Source: Pelosinus sp. IPA-1
GTDB taxonomy: Bacteria > Bacillota > Negativicutes > DSM-13327
NCBI RefSeq assembly: GCF_030269905.1
Contig: NZ_BSVC01000007.1
Coordinates: forward strand, 62,001-126,000
Reading direction: 5' to 3'
DNA length: 64,000 nucleotides
In this document: one piece after another, positions 16,752 to 27,674 of the stretch
Position numbering within the stretch: the first letter of the stretch is position 1
Layout: each line of letters begins with the position of its first letter
Notes under the pieces: generated by a model
What the model saw: the letters and a program-made list of their open reading frames with translations, nothing else
What the model was told of the DNA's origin: nothing
The model's database searches: none
Program-made: the position numbers and the translations under genes

Positions 16752-18051
16752 ACAGCCTCGCTATTCTTGCGCTTTAGGCGCACAACAGTCGATAATTGCC
16801 ATAAAGAGAGCCGTTCCTATTTTGCATTCAGGACCAGGTTGCGGTGACAAAATCAATAGGCTTCTAGGACAAGGTGAAGGTTATGCAGGTGGCAACACGG
16901 TACCTTGTACCAACGCAAGTGAATCAGAGATTGTGTTTGGTGGAGAATCAAAATTAGGAACTGTTATTGAGGGAGCCTTTCAAGTAATCGACGCAGATCT
17001 TTATGTCGTACTGACTGGGTGTACCTCTGATATTATTGGCGATGATGTCGCACAAGTGACGAGCCGCTATCAAGAACAAGATAAGCCTATTGTCTATGTT
17101 GAAACAGGTGGTTTTAAAAGTAATAATTATGTAAGTCATGAAACGGTAGTCAAAGGAATTATTGATCAATATGTAGATAAATTTAAAGTAGGAAGCCATA
17201 AAATTAAGAGGTTAGTCAATGTATTTGCTACCATCCCTTATCAAGATGCTTTTTGGAATGGAAATTTAGAAGAAATTAAACGGATATTGGAAGGAATCGG
17301 CCTTACCGTCAATATTCTATTTGGGGCAGAGTCTCAAGGAATTGAAGAGTGGAAAACAATCCCTCAAGCCGAGTTCAACATTGTTGTTAGTGCCTGGGCG
17401 GGCCTTGAGATTGCTGAGCATTTAAAAAATAAATATGATACTCCTTATACTCATTTTTCGTATTTACCAATTGGTGGTCTAGAAACAACAAAGTTTCTTA
17501 GGCAAGTGGTGGCCTTCGGTGCTCTTGACGTAGATTATGCAGAAGCCTTCATTAAAAAAGAAGAAGAAAAGTTTTATATGCATATTGAAAGAATGGCTGA
17601 TTTTATGTTGGAATTTAGATATGGTCTTCCACGTCGTTTTTATACTATTTTAGATGCTTCTTACGCCATTGGTTTCTCCAAATATTTACTGAACGAACTT
17701 GGTATTCTGCCAACGAAACAGTTTATTATTGATGATACACCGGAAGTATTTCAAGGGGCTATTCACGAACAGTTCGAGAAAATTTCCGAATTCCGTTCCG
17801 CTAAGGTTAGTTTTTCTATTGATGCTGGTGCCATTCAAGAAGAAATTAGAAAAGATGAGCATAAAAGCAGAGGGCTGATCCTAGGGAGTGCCTGGGAACG
17901 AGATCTAGCTACGGAAATTGGGGCTGATCTTTTAATTGTCAGTGTTCCTGTTGCTTATAGGCTTATTTTGAATTGCGGATATGCTGGTTATAATGGTGGC
18001 CTTAGGGTTATAGAGGATATTTACGGTAAAGTACTCGATACCTACCGATAA
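16735..18051 (+). CDS. Nitrogenase-like beta (NifK-type) subunit K2
   Basis: 438 residues. Cys12 (YSCALGA), Cys36 (GPGCGDK) and Cys96 (TGCTSDIIGDD) are the expected beta P-cluster ligands. It should form the heterotetramer with D2 and take electrons from one of the NifH-like proteins. The ribosome site AAGGAG lies inside the D2 gene and the genes overlap by 17 bp, so the two are translationally coupled. The C-terminal half is shorter than in NifK of molybdenum nitrogenases. Confidence 0.86.
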   Translation: MSKLIEQPRYSCALGAQQSIIAIKRAVPILHSGPGCGDKINRLLGQGEGYAGGNTVPCTNASESEIVFGGESKLGTVIEGAFQVIDADLYVVLTGCTSDIIGDDVAQVTSRYQEQDKPIVYVETGGFKSNNYVSHETVVKGIIDQYVDKFKVGSHKIKRLVNVFATIPYQDAFWNGNLEEIKRILEGIGLTVNILFGAESQGIEEWKTIPQAEFNIVVSAWAGLEIAEHLKNKYDTPYTHFSYLPIGGLETTKFLRQVVAFGALDVDYAEAFIKKEEEKFYMHIERMADFMLEFRYGLPRRFYTILDASYAIGFSKYLLNELGILPTKQFIIDDTPEVFQGAIHEQFEKISEFRSAKVSFSIDAGAIQEEIRKDEHKSRGLILGSAWERDLATEIGADLLIVSVPVAYRLILNCGYAGYNGGLRVIEDIYGKVLDTYR

Positions 18052-18076
18052 TAAAATAAATCCAATGTAATTAAAA

Positions 18077-18150
18077 GCGGTTGGCTAGTAGATAAACTAG
18101 AGACCAGTCTTACACCTCTCATTAGAGGATTAAGGCTTGGTCTCTTTTTA
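18077..18150 (+). promoter_or_regulatory. Leader element L7 before D3K3-metY
   Basis: GGTT-GG-CTAG, loop TAGATAAA, CTAG-A-GACC. Helix 1 is GGTT/GACC, a full sequence change from GCT/GGC that keeps pairing. The GACC strand then starts the terminator GAGACCAGTCTTA/TAAGGCTTGGTCTC with a T-run. Directly after it, a fragment of the dispersed repeat (GGAATCAGAAAGTAT) occupies about 18152-18168. Confidence 0.8.
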
Positions 18151-18194
18151 TACGGAATCAGAAAGTATATAAAGACTTATAAGGAGTGACTAGT

Positions 18195-19733
18195 ATGAAG
18201 ATTAATTTTAATACTCCAGTGGTTGAAAGTCGTGAACAACGTCTTGGCACCATTATTTCCTGGGATGGAAAGGCGTCGGATCTTTCTAAGGAATCAGCTT
18301 ATGCACGTGGTAGTTGTGAAACGACTTGTGGAGAAAAGTCGCGTAAACTTTGCGAGATTGAGGGGCCATTCACGCAAGGATCTGTTTGCAGTGAGCAAAT
18401 GGTAGAATGCCAAGCTGGTCATATTCGCAACGCAGTACTGATTCAGCATTCACCGATTGGCTGCGGTGCAGGCCAAGTCATCTATAATTCCATCTATCGC
18501 AATGGTTTGGCGGGGCGCAATTTACCAGTAGAAAACCAGCATGTGATTTGCACGAATCTACAAGAAGAAGATATGGTCTATGGGGGCGTTGCCAAATTAG
18601 AACAGTCCATTCGAGATGCATGGGAACGTTATCATCCGAAAGCTATTTTTATTGCCACCTCTTGCGCTACTGGAATTATTGGTGATGATGTGGATGGTAC
18701 AGCAAGTCAGATGGAAACTGAGCTTAAGATACCTGTCATTCCTCTCCATTGCGAAGGCTTTAAGTCCAAACACTGGAGTACTGGCTTCGATGCAACCCAG
18801 CACGGTATCATAAGGCAAGTCGTACGTAAAAATCCTAAAAAGCAAGAAGATCTGGTCAATGTGATTAACTTATGGGGTTCTGATATTTTCACTCCGATGC
18901 TTGCTGAACTAGGACTTAGAGTTAACTATGTAGTTGATCTGGCAACCGTAGAAGATCTAGAACAACTTTCTGAAGCGGCAGCTACTGTTGGGTTTTGCTA
19001 TACCCTTTCTTCCTATATGGCGGCAGGCTTAGAACAAGAATTTGGTGTTCCAGAAATTAAGGCACCTCTGCCTTATGGTTTTGCAGGGACAGATGCTTGG
19101 TTTCGAGAATTGGCACGAGTTACCCACAGGGAGGAAAAGGCAGAAGCTTATATTGCCAAAGAGCATGCAAGGATTGCCCCCCGTCTAGCAGAATTGCGTA
19201 CCCTTCTTAAGGGAAAAAAGGGCTATGTTGCAACGGGTTCTGCTTATGCCCATGGATTGATTGCTGTACTTCGAGAATTAGGAGTCGAAGTGAATGGCTC
19301 ACTTGTATTCCATCACGATCCAATTTATGACAGTCAAGATCCTAGGCAAGACTCCCTTGCTCATGTAGTTGATAACTATGGGGATGTTTCACATTTTACT
19401 GTGAGCAATCGTCAGCAACACCAATTTTATAGTTTACTCAAAAGAGTGAATCCCGATTTTATTCTAATTCGCCACAATGGTCTTGCGCCCCTAGCTTCTC
19501 GTATGGGAATTCCGGCTGCGCCCCTTGGCGATGAGCATCATTCCTTGGGATATCAGGGAATCATTAATCTAGGCGAATCGATACTTGATATTTTGGCACA
19601 TAAGAAATTTCATCAAGATTTAGCATCACACACTAAGCTGCCTTATAAACAATGGTGGCTGGATCAGGAAGATCCATTTATTTTGGCAAAGGAAGGAAGT
19701 CCATTGTATACGGAGGGGAAAAAACATGCCTGA
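18195..19733 (+). CDS. Nitrogenase-like alpha (NifD-type) subunit D3
   Basis: 512 residues from the ATG at 18195 (AAGGAG 8 bp upstream; a GTG 9 bp earlier overlaps that site). Cys65, Cys90 (SPIGCGA) and Cys157 (TSCATGIIGDD) fit the P-cluster, and Cys268 (GFCYTLSSY before FGVPEI) the cofactor ligand position. The His442 region reads GIPAAPLGDEHHSLGYQG: Gly at the aligned position, with two His three and four residues later that could substitute. An N-terminal insert adds extra Cys (CETTC, KLCE). The 3' end overlaps K3 by 8 bp. MetY follows K3, so the released product is probably methanethiol or sulfide. Confidence 0.86.
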   Translation: MKINFNTPVVESREQRLGTIISWDGKASDLSKESAYARGSCETTCGEKSRKLCEIEGPFTQGSVCSEQMVECQAGHIRNAVLIQHSPIGCGAGQVIYNSIYRNGLAGRNLPVENQHVICTNLQEEDMVYGGVAKLEQSIRDAWERYHPKAIFIATSCATGIIGDDVDGTASQMETELKIPVIPLHCEGFKSKHWSTGFDATQHGIIRQVVRKNPKKQEDLVNVINLWGSDIFTPMLAELGLRVNYVVDLATVEDLEQLSEAAATVGFCYTLSSYMAAGLEQEFGVPEIKAPLPYGFAGTDAWFRELARVTHREEKAEAYIAKEHARIAPRLAELRTLLKGKKGYVATGSAYAHGLIAVLRELGVEVNGSLVFHHDPIYDSQDPRQDSLAHVVDNYGDVSHFTVSNRQQHQFYSLLKRVNPDFILIRHNGLAPLASRMGIPAAPLGDEHHSLGYQGIINLGESILDILAHKKFHQDLASHTKLPYKQWWLDQEDPFILAKEGSPLYTEGKKHA

Positions 19734-21078
19734 AATTGAAGTTGCAAAAAATACCAATTCTATTCAGCAAATACGTTATGTTTGCTCCATTGCGGCTATG
19801 CATAGCGCCTCGGCTATCCCCCGTGTTATTCCTATTGTCCATTGCGGTCCTGGTTGTGCAGACAAACAGTTTATGAATGTTGCTTTTTATAATGGCTTTC
19901 AGGGAGGAGGATATGGTGGTGGTGCAGTGGTGCCGAGTACGAACTCTAGAGAATTAGATGTGGTATTCGGAGGTGAAGGGCGATTGCGAGAATTAATCAA
20001 GGCTTCTATTAAGATTCTAGATACAGATTTATTTGTTGTTTTGACAGGCTGCATTTCAGATTTGGTAGGGGATGATGTAGGAACTGTGGTTAAAGAATTT
20101 CAAGAGCAAGGTGTCCCTATTGTTTATGCTGAAACAGGTGGTTTTAAAGGTAATAATTTTACCGGTCACGAACTGGTGACGCGCGCTATTATTGATCAAT
20201 ATGTAGGAGAGTATGATGGGCCACGGCAGCAGGGGACTGTCAACCTTTGGTCCCTATTACCATACCATAATACCTTTTGGCGTGGTGATCTCACGGAAAT
20301 CAAGCGTATATTAGAAGGGATTGGTCTTACGGTAAACATATTGTTTGGCTATGAATCGAAAGGCGTATCTGAATGGGAAAAAATCCCTAAGGCTCAATTT
20401 AATTTAGTTCTTTCTCCTTGGTTAGGTCTTCAAACAGCTGAGCATTTAGAAAGTAAATATGGGCAACCGTACCTGCATGTACCTGTAATTCCTATTGGAG
20501 CGCAAGAAACCAGTAGCTTTTTGCGTAAAGTAGCAGCTTTTGCAGGGCTGGATCATGCTCCAGTTGAAGATTTTATTCGGCAAGAGGAGGAGACTTATTA
20601 TCATTATCTAGAAAGCTTCTCCGATTTCTATGCGGAATATTGGTGGGGATTGCCGGCAAAATTTGCCGTTGTTGGTGATAGTGCCTACAATCTTGCGTTA
20701 ACTAAATTTTTAGTGAATCAGTTGGGTATTATTCCAGGAAAACAAATTATCACGGAGAATCCACCAGAAGAATATCGGGAAAACATTCGAGAAGAGTATC
20801 GAAAGATCGCTGAGGATGTAGCCACAGATGTTGAATTTGAAGAAGATAGTTACATTATCCATCAAAAAATTAGGCAAACAAACTTCGGTCACAAGGCTCC
20901 TATCATATTTGGCACTACTTGGGAGCGAGATCTTGCCAAAGAGTTAAAGGGAGCAATTGTGGAAGTCGGATTTCCAGCATCCTATGAATTGGTTCTTTCT
21001 AGGTCCTATGTGGGATATCGGGGTGCCCTTACTTTACTCGAAAAAATATATACAACTACAGTAAGTGCTAGTGCTTAG
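19726..21078 (+). CDS. Nitrogenase-like beta (NifK-type) subunit K3
   Basis: 450 residues. Cys20 (RYVCSIA), Cys44 (GPGCADK) and Cys109 (TGCISDLVGDD) match the beta P-cluster ligands. The block ILEGIGLTVNILFG is shared with K2, showing a recent common origin of the two pairs. The ATG overlaps the D3 end. The gene is followed 30 bp later by metY in what appears to be one operon. It is a likely structural partner of D3 in a NifDK-like complex. Confidence 0.86.
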   Translation: MPEIEVAKNTNSIQQIRYVCSIAAMHSASAIPRVIPIVHCGPGCADKQFMNVAFYNGFQGGGYGGGAVVPSTNSRELDVVFGGEGRLRELIKASIKILDTDLFVVLTGCISDLVGDDVGTVVKEFQEQGVPIVYAETGGFKGNNFTGHELVTRAIIDQYVGEYDGPRQQGTVNLWSLLPYHNTFWRGDLTEIKRILEGIGLTVNILFGYESKGVSEWEKIPKAQFNLVLSPWLGLQTAEHLESKYGQPYLHVPVIPIGAQETSSFLRKVAAFAGLDHAPVEDFIRQEEETYYHYLESFSDFYAEYWWGLPAKFAVVGDSAYNLALTKFLVNQLGIIPGKQIITENPPEEYRENIREEYRKIAEDVATDVEFEEDSYIIHQKIRQTNFGHKAPIIFGTTWERDLAKELKGAIVEVGFPASYELVLSRSYVGYRGALTLLEKIYTTTVSASA

Positions 21079-21093
21079 TAAAAAAACAAATAG

Positions 21094-22401
<1,308 letters not shown>

Positions 22402-22408
22402 AAAAATA

Positions 22409-22508
22409 TAAGAAAAGACTTGGCTTGTGCCAAGTCCTCGGACGCAGGCAGAAGCCTTAGTCGTTCTTACTTGGAATCAAGAAAGTGCTATACTTTCTGA
22501 TTCCGTAA
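22409..22508 (-). repeat. Dispersed ~98-bp repeat, inverted copy after metY
   Basis: Reverse complement of the copies at 5737, 43079 and 45736, with the terminator hairpin GACTTGGC/GCCAAGTC next to the metY stop. The TTTT end of the hairpin therefore faces the gene on the opposite strand. Confidence 0.9.
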
Positions 22509-22510
22509 AA

Positions 22511-22556
22511 AATAGAGGCTTCGAATAATAAAAAAAAATTCGAAGCCTCTTAATTT
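22511..22556 (+). terminator. Terminator after metY
   Basis: AGAGGCTTCGAA/TTCGAAGCCTCT with an A-rich loop and flanking A and T stretches. It closes the D3K3-metY unit. Confidence 0.8.
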
Positions 22557-22568
22557 CATAATAATATA

Positions 22569-22597
22569 TTGACAGTATATAAAGAAAAATGTTATTC
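22569..22597 (+). promoter_or_regulatory. Promoter for L8 and the cystine-type transporter operon
   Basis: TTGACA at 22569, 17-bp spacer, TTATTC at 22592. The predicted +1 is about 38 nt before L8. Confidence 0.6.
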
Positions 22598-22641
22598 TTA
22601 TTGCAATAAAATTTAAGATGTTTGAAGAAATTTGTTGTAAA

Positions 22642-22700
22642 AGCTGATCATATAATTGAAGGCTGGAAAACATCCAATGGGATGTTTCCGGCCTTTTTTA
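22642..22700 (+). promoter_or_regulatory. Leader element L8 before the amino-acid/cystine ABC operon
   Basis: GCT-GA-TCA, loop TATAAT, TGA-A-GGC, then the terminator AGGCTGGAAA/TTTCCGGCCT with ACATC/GATGT and a T-run. Confidence 0.8.
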
Positions 22701-22774
22701 TATTCCAAAATCCTCGAAGAGAGGGTAAAACAACAAATAAATGAAAAATCATATTTAAAAGGAGAATGAACATT

Positions 22775-23623
22775 ATGAAAACATTAATAAAAAAAAGAGG
22801 TCTACTTCAGTTGTTTTTAGCGTTTCTATTACTTACAGGGGTAGCAATTATTGCAGGTTGTGGCTCAAATAGTAACGATAAGCAAACAGTAACATCAAAT
22901 GAGAACGTTAAGACTTATTATGTAGCAACTAGAGGAACTTTTAAACCATTTACTTATATGGATGATAAAGGTGAATTAACTGGCTATGATATTGAAATTT
23001 TAAAAGAAGTCCAAAAAAGAAATAAAGATATAAAGTTTGAATTTAAAACCATGAGTATTGAAAGTGCTTTTGTCAGTCTGACATCAAACCAAGTTGATAT
23101 TATTGCCAACCAAATGGGACGTAATGATGAACGTGCTGCTAAATATACCTTTACACAAGAAGTGAACAATTATACTAGCACGAAAATTACAGTCAAAGGT
23201 GATCGAAATGATATTAATACTCTTGATGATTTGAAAGGTAAAACAATGATTCTAACGCCTACGAGTGAAGTTGCTAGAGTAATTAAGAAGTTTAATGAAA
23301 CGGCTGAGCCTAAAATTAATTTAATCTATACTGATAAAGGTTCCGCTGAATCTTTTAACTTAGTTGCTACCAACCGTGCGGATGCGGGTGCCGACTATGA
23401 AGTAGCAGTACGAGAAGCAAAGAAAACCTTAGGTCTTGATCTTAAAAGTGTTGGCAGTGTTATTTCCAGTGTCCCTACTTATTTCATTTTAAGAAAAGAT
23501 GCTGATTCACAAAAATTAGCAGATAGAATTGATGCTACGGTGAAAGAAATGAAAGCTGATGGCACACTGAAGAAAATATCGGATCAATTTTTAGGTGCAG
23601 ACTATACCGTTGTTCCTAAATAA
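22775..23623 (+). CDS. Polar amino acid (cystine-type) substrate-binding lipoprotein
   Basis: 282 residues from the ATG at 22775 (AAAAGGAG at 10 bp; the ATG at 22766 is too close to it). The signal peptide ends at lipobox IIAGC. A family 3 solute-binding fold is seen in FTYMDDKGELTGYDIEILKE. It resembles the FliY/TcyJ type that binds cystine and S-alkyl-cysteines, but the ligand is not certain. It is the first gene of a six-part unit: leader, binding protein, permease, M20 deacylase, permease, ATPase. Confidence 0.88.
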   Translation: MKTLIKKRGLLQLFLAFLLLTGVAIIAGCGSNSNDKQTVTSNENVKTYYVATRGTFKPFTYMDDKGELTGYDIEILKEVQKRNKDIKFEFKTMSIESAFVSLTSNQVDIIANQMGRNDERAAKYTFTQEVNNYTSTKITVKGDRNDINTLDDLKGKTMILTPTSEVARVIKKFNETAEPKINLIYTDKGSAESFNLVATNRADAGADYEVAVREAKKTLGLDLKSVGSVISSVPTYFILRKDADSQKLADRIDATVKEMKADGTLKKISDQFLGADYTVVPK

Positions 23624-23641
23624 ATCGAAAGGGGTTTTACC

Positions 23642-24352
23642 TTGGGAGGTTATTTTGACGTAGGTTATCTCATTAAGTCTTTTCCGATTATATTGTCCTA
23701 TGTACATACGACAATATTGATTACCTTTGTTGCAACAATGATAGGCATTATTTTAGGAAGTGTTGTTGCATTGATTCGTATTAATAAAATAGTAGTCTTG
23801 GATAAAATCGCTGCAGTTTATATTTCTTTTATCCGAGGAACGCCCTTTTTAGTACAATTATTCTTAGTTTACTTTGGACTACCAGAACTTTTGCAAAAAC
23901 TTGGTTATCAAGGAATTCGTGAGATTCCAGCATTGTTTTATGTATTTATTGTTTTTTCACTACATGTTGGAGCCTATATTGGAGAAATCATTCGCAGCGG
24001 GATTCTAGCTGTTGATAAAGGACAGTTAGAGGCGGCTTATGCCATTGGTATGGGAACCATTCAAGCTTATACAAGGATTATACTGCCACAAGCTTTTAGT
24101 ATGGCCATTCCTGCAATTTGTAATACGGTTATTTCAACATTAAAAGGAACATCTTTGGTATTTAATGTGGGAGTGATTGATATGATGCGTAAAGCTGATT
24201 TGATGGGAGCCAACAGTCATCGGAGTTTAGAACTGTATATTGATGTTGCCATCATTTATGTTATTTTAGTATTCCTACTCAGTGCATTATCAACATTTTT
24301 AGAGAAAAAAATGAGTAATGTATCAATTGGTATGGGAGGAGATTCATTATGA
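23642..24352 (+). CDS. Polar amino acid ABC transporter permease 1
   Basis: 236 residues starting at TTG (23642), with AAAGGGG upstream. It has the HisMQ-type fold with RGTPFLVQLF after the third membrane segment and the EAAYAIGMGTIQAYTRI coupling loop that meets the ATPase. It pairs with the second permease at 25554. Its stop overlaps the start of the M20 gene by 4 bp. Confidence 0.9.
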   Translation: MGGYFDVGYLIKSFPIILSYVHTTILITFVATMIGIILGSVVALIRINKIVVLDKIAAVYISFIRGTPFLVQLFLVYFGLPELLQKLGYQGIREIPALFYVFIVFSLHVGAYIGEIIRSGILAVDKGQLEAAYAIGMGTIQAYTRIILPQAFSMAIPAICNTVISTLKGTSLVFNVGVIDMMRKADLMGANSHRSLELYIDVAIIYVILVFLLSALSTFLEKKMSNVSIGMGGDSL

Positions 24353-25557
24353 AAAACTTGACTGAAAGAATACCTGCAATCGTAGAAGAAATATATAATG
24401 AATTAGTTTTCCTTCGTCATACAATACATGAAAATCCTGAACTGAGTAATGAGGAATACAAAACAGCAGAATTAGTGGAAAAAATGCTTTCCACATGGGA
24501 AATACAGTATGTAAGATTGCCAAATAGTACGGCCATCATCGCTGAAATTAAAGGGAATATTGAAGGTAATCATGCCATTGGTATAAGAGCAGATATGGAT
24601 GCCTTGCCAATTGATGAGAATACGGATCTGGATTATGCATCAAAAACTCAGGGTGTCATGCATGCATGCGGACATGATATTCACACGGTAAATCTTTTGG
24701 GTACAGGGTATGTATTGTCCCAGTTAAAGGATCATTTCTCGGGTACTGTTAAATTAGTATTTCAACCTGCTGAAGAAATCGGTGGTGGTGCTCAGGAAAT
24801 ACTAGATTTTGGTGTTTTGGAAAATCCGAAAGTAACAGCCTTTTTAGCAGCTCATGTGTCTGAGGATGTTAAAGTCGGACAAATTCAAGTGAAAGCGGAA
24901 GAAGTGATGTTGGCTGCCAGTCAATTTACCATTACGCTAACCGGTCGTGGTGGTCATGCTTCTGCACCCCATCAAACAGACGATATTATTTTGGCAGCCG
25001 CAAAATTAATTATGGAGCTGCAATCCATTCCAAGTAGAAAAATAAATCATATTGAACCAGCAGTGATTACTGTTGGTAGTATTCATGGTGGTACACGTGG
25101 CAATATCATACCAAAAGAAGTAGTTTTAATAGGGACAATTAGAACTCAAAATAATAAATTACATCCAGAAATTCATGAACATATAAATAATATTCTCACG
25201 GCACAAGAATGTATTACCGGCGTGAAGGGAATCGCATCATTTAGAATAGGATCAGGAGCTGTTTATAATGATCCAGAATTGACAAAAGAGTTTGTTGCTG
25301 CAACCGCAAATTTAATCGGCCTAGATAATGTTTTAATTGCTAAATTTCCTAATAATGGTTCAGAAAACTTTTATCGTTTTTCTAAAGAAGTACCATCCGT
25401 GTTTTTTCGTATTGGTGTTAGTGATAATCCACTAGAAAGTGTAGAACCAGCCCATAGCCCAAAATTCAAAGCTGCTGATGAAGTATTGAAAAATGGAGTA
25501 AGGGTTATGGCGGCTGCGGCTATTGCATTTTTGCAAAAAGGCAGGGCGTCTGTATGA
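24349..25557 (+). CDS. M20-family amidohydrolase/deacylase within the amino-acid transporter operon
   Basis: 402 residues, zinc peptidase family M20D. The metal-binding motif HACGHDIHT and the catalytic Glu pair in PAEEIGGGA are visible; a dimerisation domain with GRGGHASAP lies in the middle. Such enzymes remove acyl groups from N-acyl amino acids. Overlaps of 4 bp on both sides with the permeases show tight coupling. In Bacillus an M20 deacetylase is found with the TcyJKLMN importer and acts on N-acetylated S-alkyl-cysteines. The same role here is an inference from this similar arrangement. Confidence 0.88.
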   Translation: MKNLTERIPAIVEEIYNELVFLRHTIHENPELSNEEYKTAELVEKMLSTWEIQYVRLPNSTAIIAEIKGNIEGNHAIGIRADMDALPIDENTDLDYASKTQGVMHACGHDIHTVNLLGTGYVLSQLKDHFSGTVKLVFQPAEEIGGGAQEILDFGVLENPKVTAFLAAHVSEDVKVGQIQVKAEEVMLAASQFTITLTGRGGHASAPHQTDDIILAAAKLIMELQSIPSRKINHIEPAVITVGSIHGGTRGNIIPKEVVLIGTIRTQNNKLHPEIHEHINNILTAQECITGVKGIASFRIGSGAVYNDPELTKEFVAATANLIGLDNVLIAKFPNNGSENFYRFSKEVPSVFFRIGVSDNPLESVEPAHSPKFKAADEVLKNGVRVMAAAAIAFLQKGRASV

Positions 25558-26270
25558 ACGATATATTAGAGTTTTCTTTTATGTTTGATACTTTTCTTGA
25601 AATGCTAAAATTTGTACCGATTACTTTGTTTTTGGCAGTCATTAGCATGCTTTTGGCAAGCTTAATTGGTCTGGCCAGCGCAGTCGTACAATTTAGAAAT
25701 ATACCGATTTTGAAACAAATTTCTAATGTCTATTTGCTGATTGGCAGAGCAATACCCACAATGGTGATGCTGTATCTAGTGTATTTTGGTTTACCCCTAC
25801 TACTGATGGCATTTACTGAGAAAACAGGTATCGATACTGGCTATCAACATATACCGCCAATGGTATTTGCAATTATTGGGCTTACTGTACACACGGGAGC
25901 GTATTTATCAGAAATCTTTAGATCCGCATTACTCTCTGTCGATAAAGGGCAAATGGAAGCAGCGTTATCAATTGGAATGACTTGGTTTCAAGGGTTTTAT
26001 CGAATCCTATTTAGACAGGCGGCAGTATTTGCTATGCCGCTCCTCGCAAATCAATTTCTGGGCTTGATTAAAAGCACATCCGTTGTCTTTACCATAACAG
26101 TAGTCGAACTTTTAGGTGGAGCGAAAATTGCTTGTGCCGAAAATTATCGCTATTTAGAAACTTACTTAGTTGTGGCTATGATTTATTGGATTATAAGTAT
26201 TGGATTTGAAAAACTCTCTTTAATGGCAGAACGAAAAATAGGATTCTTCAAGAAAGGAGCCACTATATGA
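25554..26270 (+). CDS. Polar amino acid ABC transporter permease 2
   Basis: 238 residues, HisMQ family. [19 protein letters not shown] and [17 protein letters not shown] are the typical channel and coupling-loop segments. The ATG overlaps the M20 stop by 4 bp and its own stop overlaps the ATPase start by 4 bp. Two different permeases with one ATPase indicate a heterodimeric channel of the TcyL/TcyM kind. Confidence 0.9.
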   Translation: MNDILEFSFMFDTFLEMLKFVPITLFLAVISMLLASLIGLASAVVQFRNIPILKQISNVYLLIGRAIPTMVMLYLVYFGLPLLLMAFTEKTGIDTGYQHIPPMVFAIIGLTVHTGAYLSEIFRSALLSVDKGQMEAALSIGMTWFQGFYRILFRQAAVFAMPLLANQFLGLIKSTSVVFTITVVELLGGAKIACAENYRYLETYLVVAMIYWIISIGFEKLSLMAERKIGFFKKGATI

Positions 26271-27022
26271 TTGAATTTAGAAATATCCATAAAGCATTTG
26301 GTGACAATGAAGTATTAAAAGGTATTAATTGCACGATACCCACTGGCTCTGTAACGGTTATTATAGGATCAAGTGGCTCTGGTAAAACAACACTACTACG
26401 TTCGGTAAACTTTCTTGAGAAAGCGGATCGTGGAGAAATCATTTTAGACGATCTCCATATTGATGTCGAAAAGGCATCAAAAGGCGATATTCATAAGATG
26501 CGTCAACGTACGGCTATGGTTTTTCAAATGTATAATTTGTTTAAAAATAAAACTGCTTTAGAGAACATTATGGAAGGTTTGACTGTTGTAAAAAAAATGC
26601 CGAAAACTGAGGCGAAAGAAAAAGCCTTATATTTTTTAGAAAAGGTTGGACTGCTCAATAAAGCTAATTCTTATCCCTCTGAATTATCAGGTGGTCAGCA
26701 GCAACGGATTGGTATAGCACGTGCACTCGCCCTTAATCCTGATGTGATCCTATTTGATGAACCAACTTCAGCACTTGATCCAGAATTAGTAGGTGAAGTC
26801 CTGGAAGTAATGAAAAAAGTAACTCAAGAAGTCAATTGTATCTTAGTGGTAGTTACACACGAAATTAACTTTGCTCGTGAGGTTGCCGATCATATCATTT
26901 TCATGGATAATGGCGTCATCGTAGAGCAAGGACTACCACTAGAAATACTAAGTAATCCGAAAGAAGATCGTACGAAACAATTTTTATCACGTTACATTGC
27001 ATTTACTGAATATAATATCTGA
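26267..27022 (+). CDS. Polar amino acid ABC transporter ATPase
   Basis: 251 residues. Walker [10 protein letters not shown], signature [10 protein letters not shown], Walker [13 protein letters not shown] and H-loop VVTHEINFA are all complete, as in GlnQ/TcyN ATPases. It is the last gene of the L8 operon. No terminator is obvious straight after it; the next unit has its own promoter at 27154. Confidence 0.93.
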   Translation: MIEFRNIHKAFGDNEVLKGINCTIPTGSVTVIIGSSGSGKTTLLRSVNFLEKADRGEIILDDLHIDVEKASKGDIHKMRQRTAMVFQMYNLFKNKTALENIMEGLTVVKKMPKTEAKEKALYFLEKVGLLNKANSYPSELSGGQQQRIGIARALALNPDVILFDEPTSALDPELVGEVLEVMKKVTQEVNCILVVVTHEINFAREVADHIIFMDNGVIVEQGLPLEILSNPKEDRTKQFLSRYIAFTEYNI

Positions 27023-27153
27023 AGTATAAATTTAGTTGCTTGAAATTTCTTGTCAATTGATGTTCTGCGATTGTATTTGAACAGGCGTAATTCTAATAAA
27101 AGAAATACGTGCTGGCAGAAAACATTACAGGTATTATAACGGCAAAAATAAGA

Positions 27154-27182
27154 TTGACAGGAACCGATTTGAAGTTTATAAT
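27154..27182 (+). promoter_or_regulatory. Consensus promoter for L9/DUF1858
   Basis: TTGACA, exactly 17 bp, TATAAT: a perfect sigma-A promoter. The predicted +1 lies about 40 nt before L9. Such a strong promoter fits an operon held back by attenuation. Confidence 0.85.
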
Positions 27183-27227
27183 CTAAAACATAAATCAAAT
27201 TACTAACTAAAATAATATTGGTAACTT

Positions 27228-27288
27228 GTTGACTGGAAAAACCAGAGGCAGATTTTTTTCACATTGAAAAAAATCTGCCCTTTTATTT
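27228..27288 (+). promoter_or_regulatory. Leader element L9 before the DUF1858 gene
   Basis: GTT-GA-CTGG, loop AAAAA, CCAG-A-GGC. Helix 1 is weak (two G-T pairs). The terminator is GGCAGATTTTTTTC/GAAAAAAATCTGCC and a T-rich tail. Confidence 0.75.
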
Positions 27289-27310
27289 TAAACTATAAGG
27301 GGAGATAAAA

Positions 27311-27502
27311 ATGAAAATTACTAAAGAAATGAGTATTAGCGAAGTTGTTGAAATCCATCCGCAAACAGTGGGGATATTTCGCAACTATGGTATGGGATGT
27401 TTTGGTTGCTCTGCTGCCCGTTTTGAAAATATTGAGCAAGGAGCAACGGCTCATGGTATCAATGTTGATGCCTTGATTGTTGATCTTAACAAGGTTGTGT
27501 AG
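27311..27502 (+). CDS. Small DUF1858 (redox-disulfide type) protein
   Basis: 63 residues. The DUF1858/TIGR03980 domain found with hybrid cluster proteins is seen in EVVEIHPQTVGIFRNYGMGC followed by FGCSAA. The CxxC pair may form a disulfide or bind a cluster. It has a perfect promoter and its own leader L9 and lies right before nifH copy 1. A role in electron or sulfur handling for the nitrogenase-like system is a guess from position. Confidence 0.85.
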   Translation: MKITKEMSISEVVEIHPQTVGIFRNYGMGCFGCSAARFENIEQGATAHGINVDALIVDLNKVV

Positions 27503-27577
27503 ATGAATCTTAATTCCCGTTTTTAATATGCTTTTAAAGGGAATGAAGCCATTGTGCCAAAGTAAATTAAATAATAT

Positions 27578-27645
27578 AGCTGGTTGGATGAAAGACCAAA
27601 GGCTAGAATGATATTTCTATGGAAATATCACTCTAGTCTTTTTTG
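27578..27645 (+). promoter_or_regulatory. Leader element L10 before nifH-like copy 1
   Basis: GCT-GG-TTGG, loop ATGAAAGA, CCAA-A-GGC, then the terminator GGCTAGA.TGATATTTC/GAAATATCA.TCTAGTC and a T-run. Confidence 0.8.
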
Positions 27646-27674
27646 TTCTTATAAAGAGTAGGAGGAATAAAAAA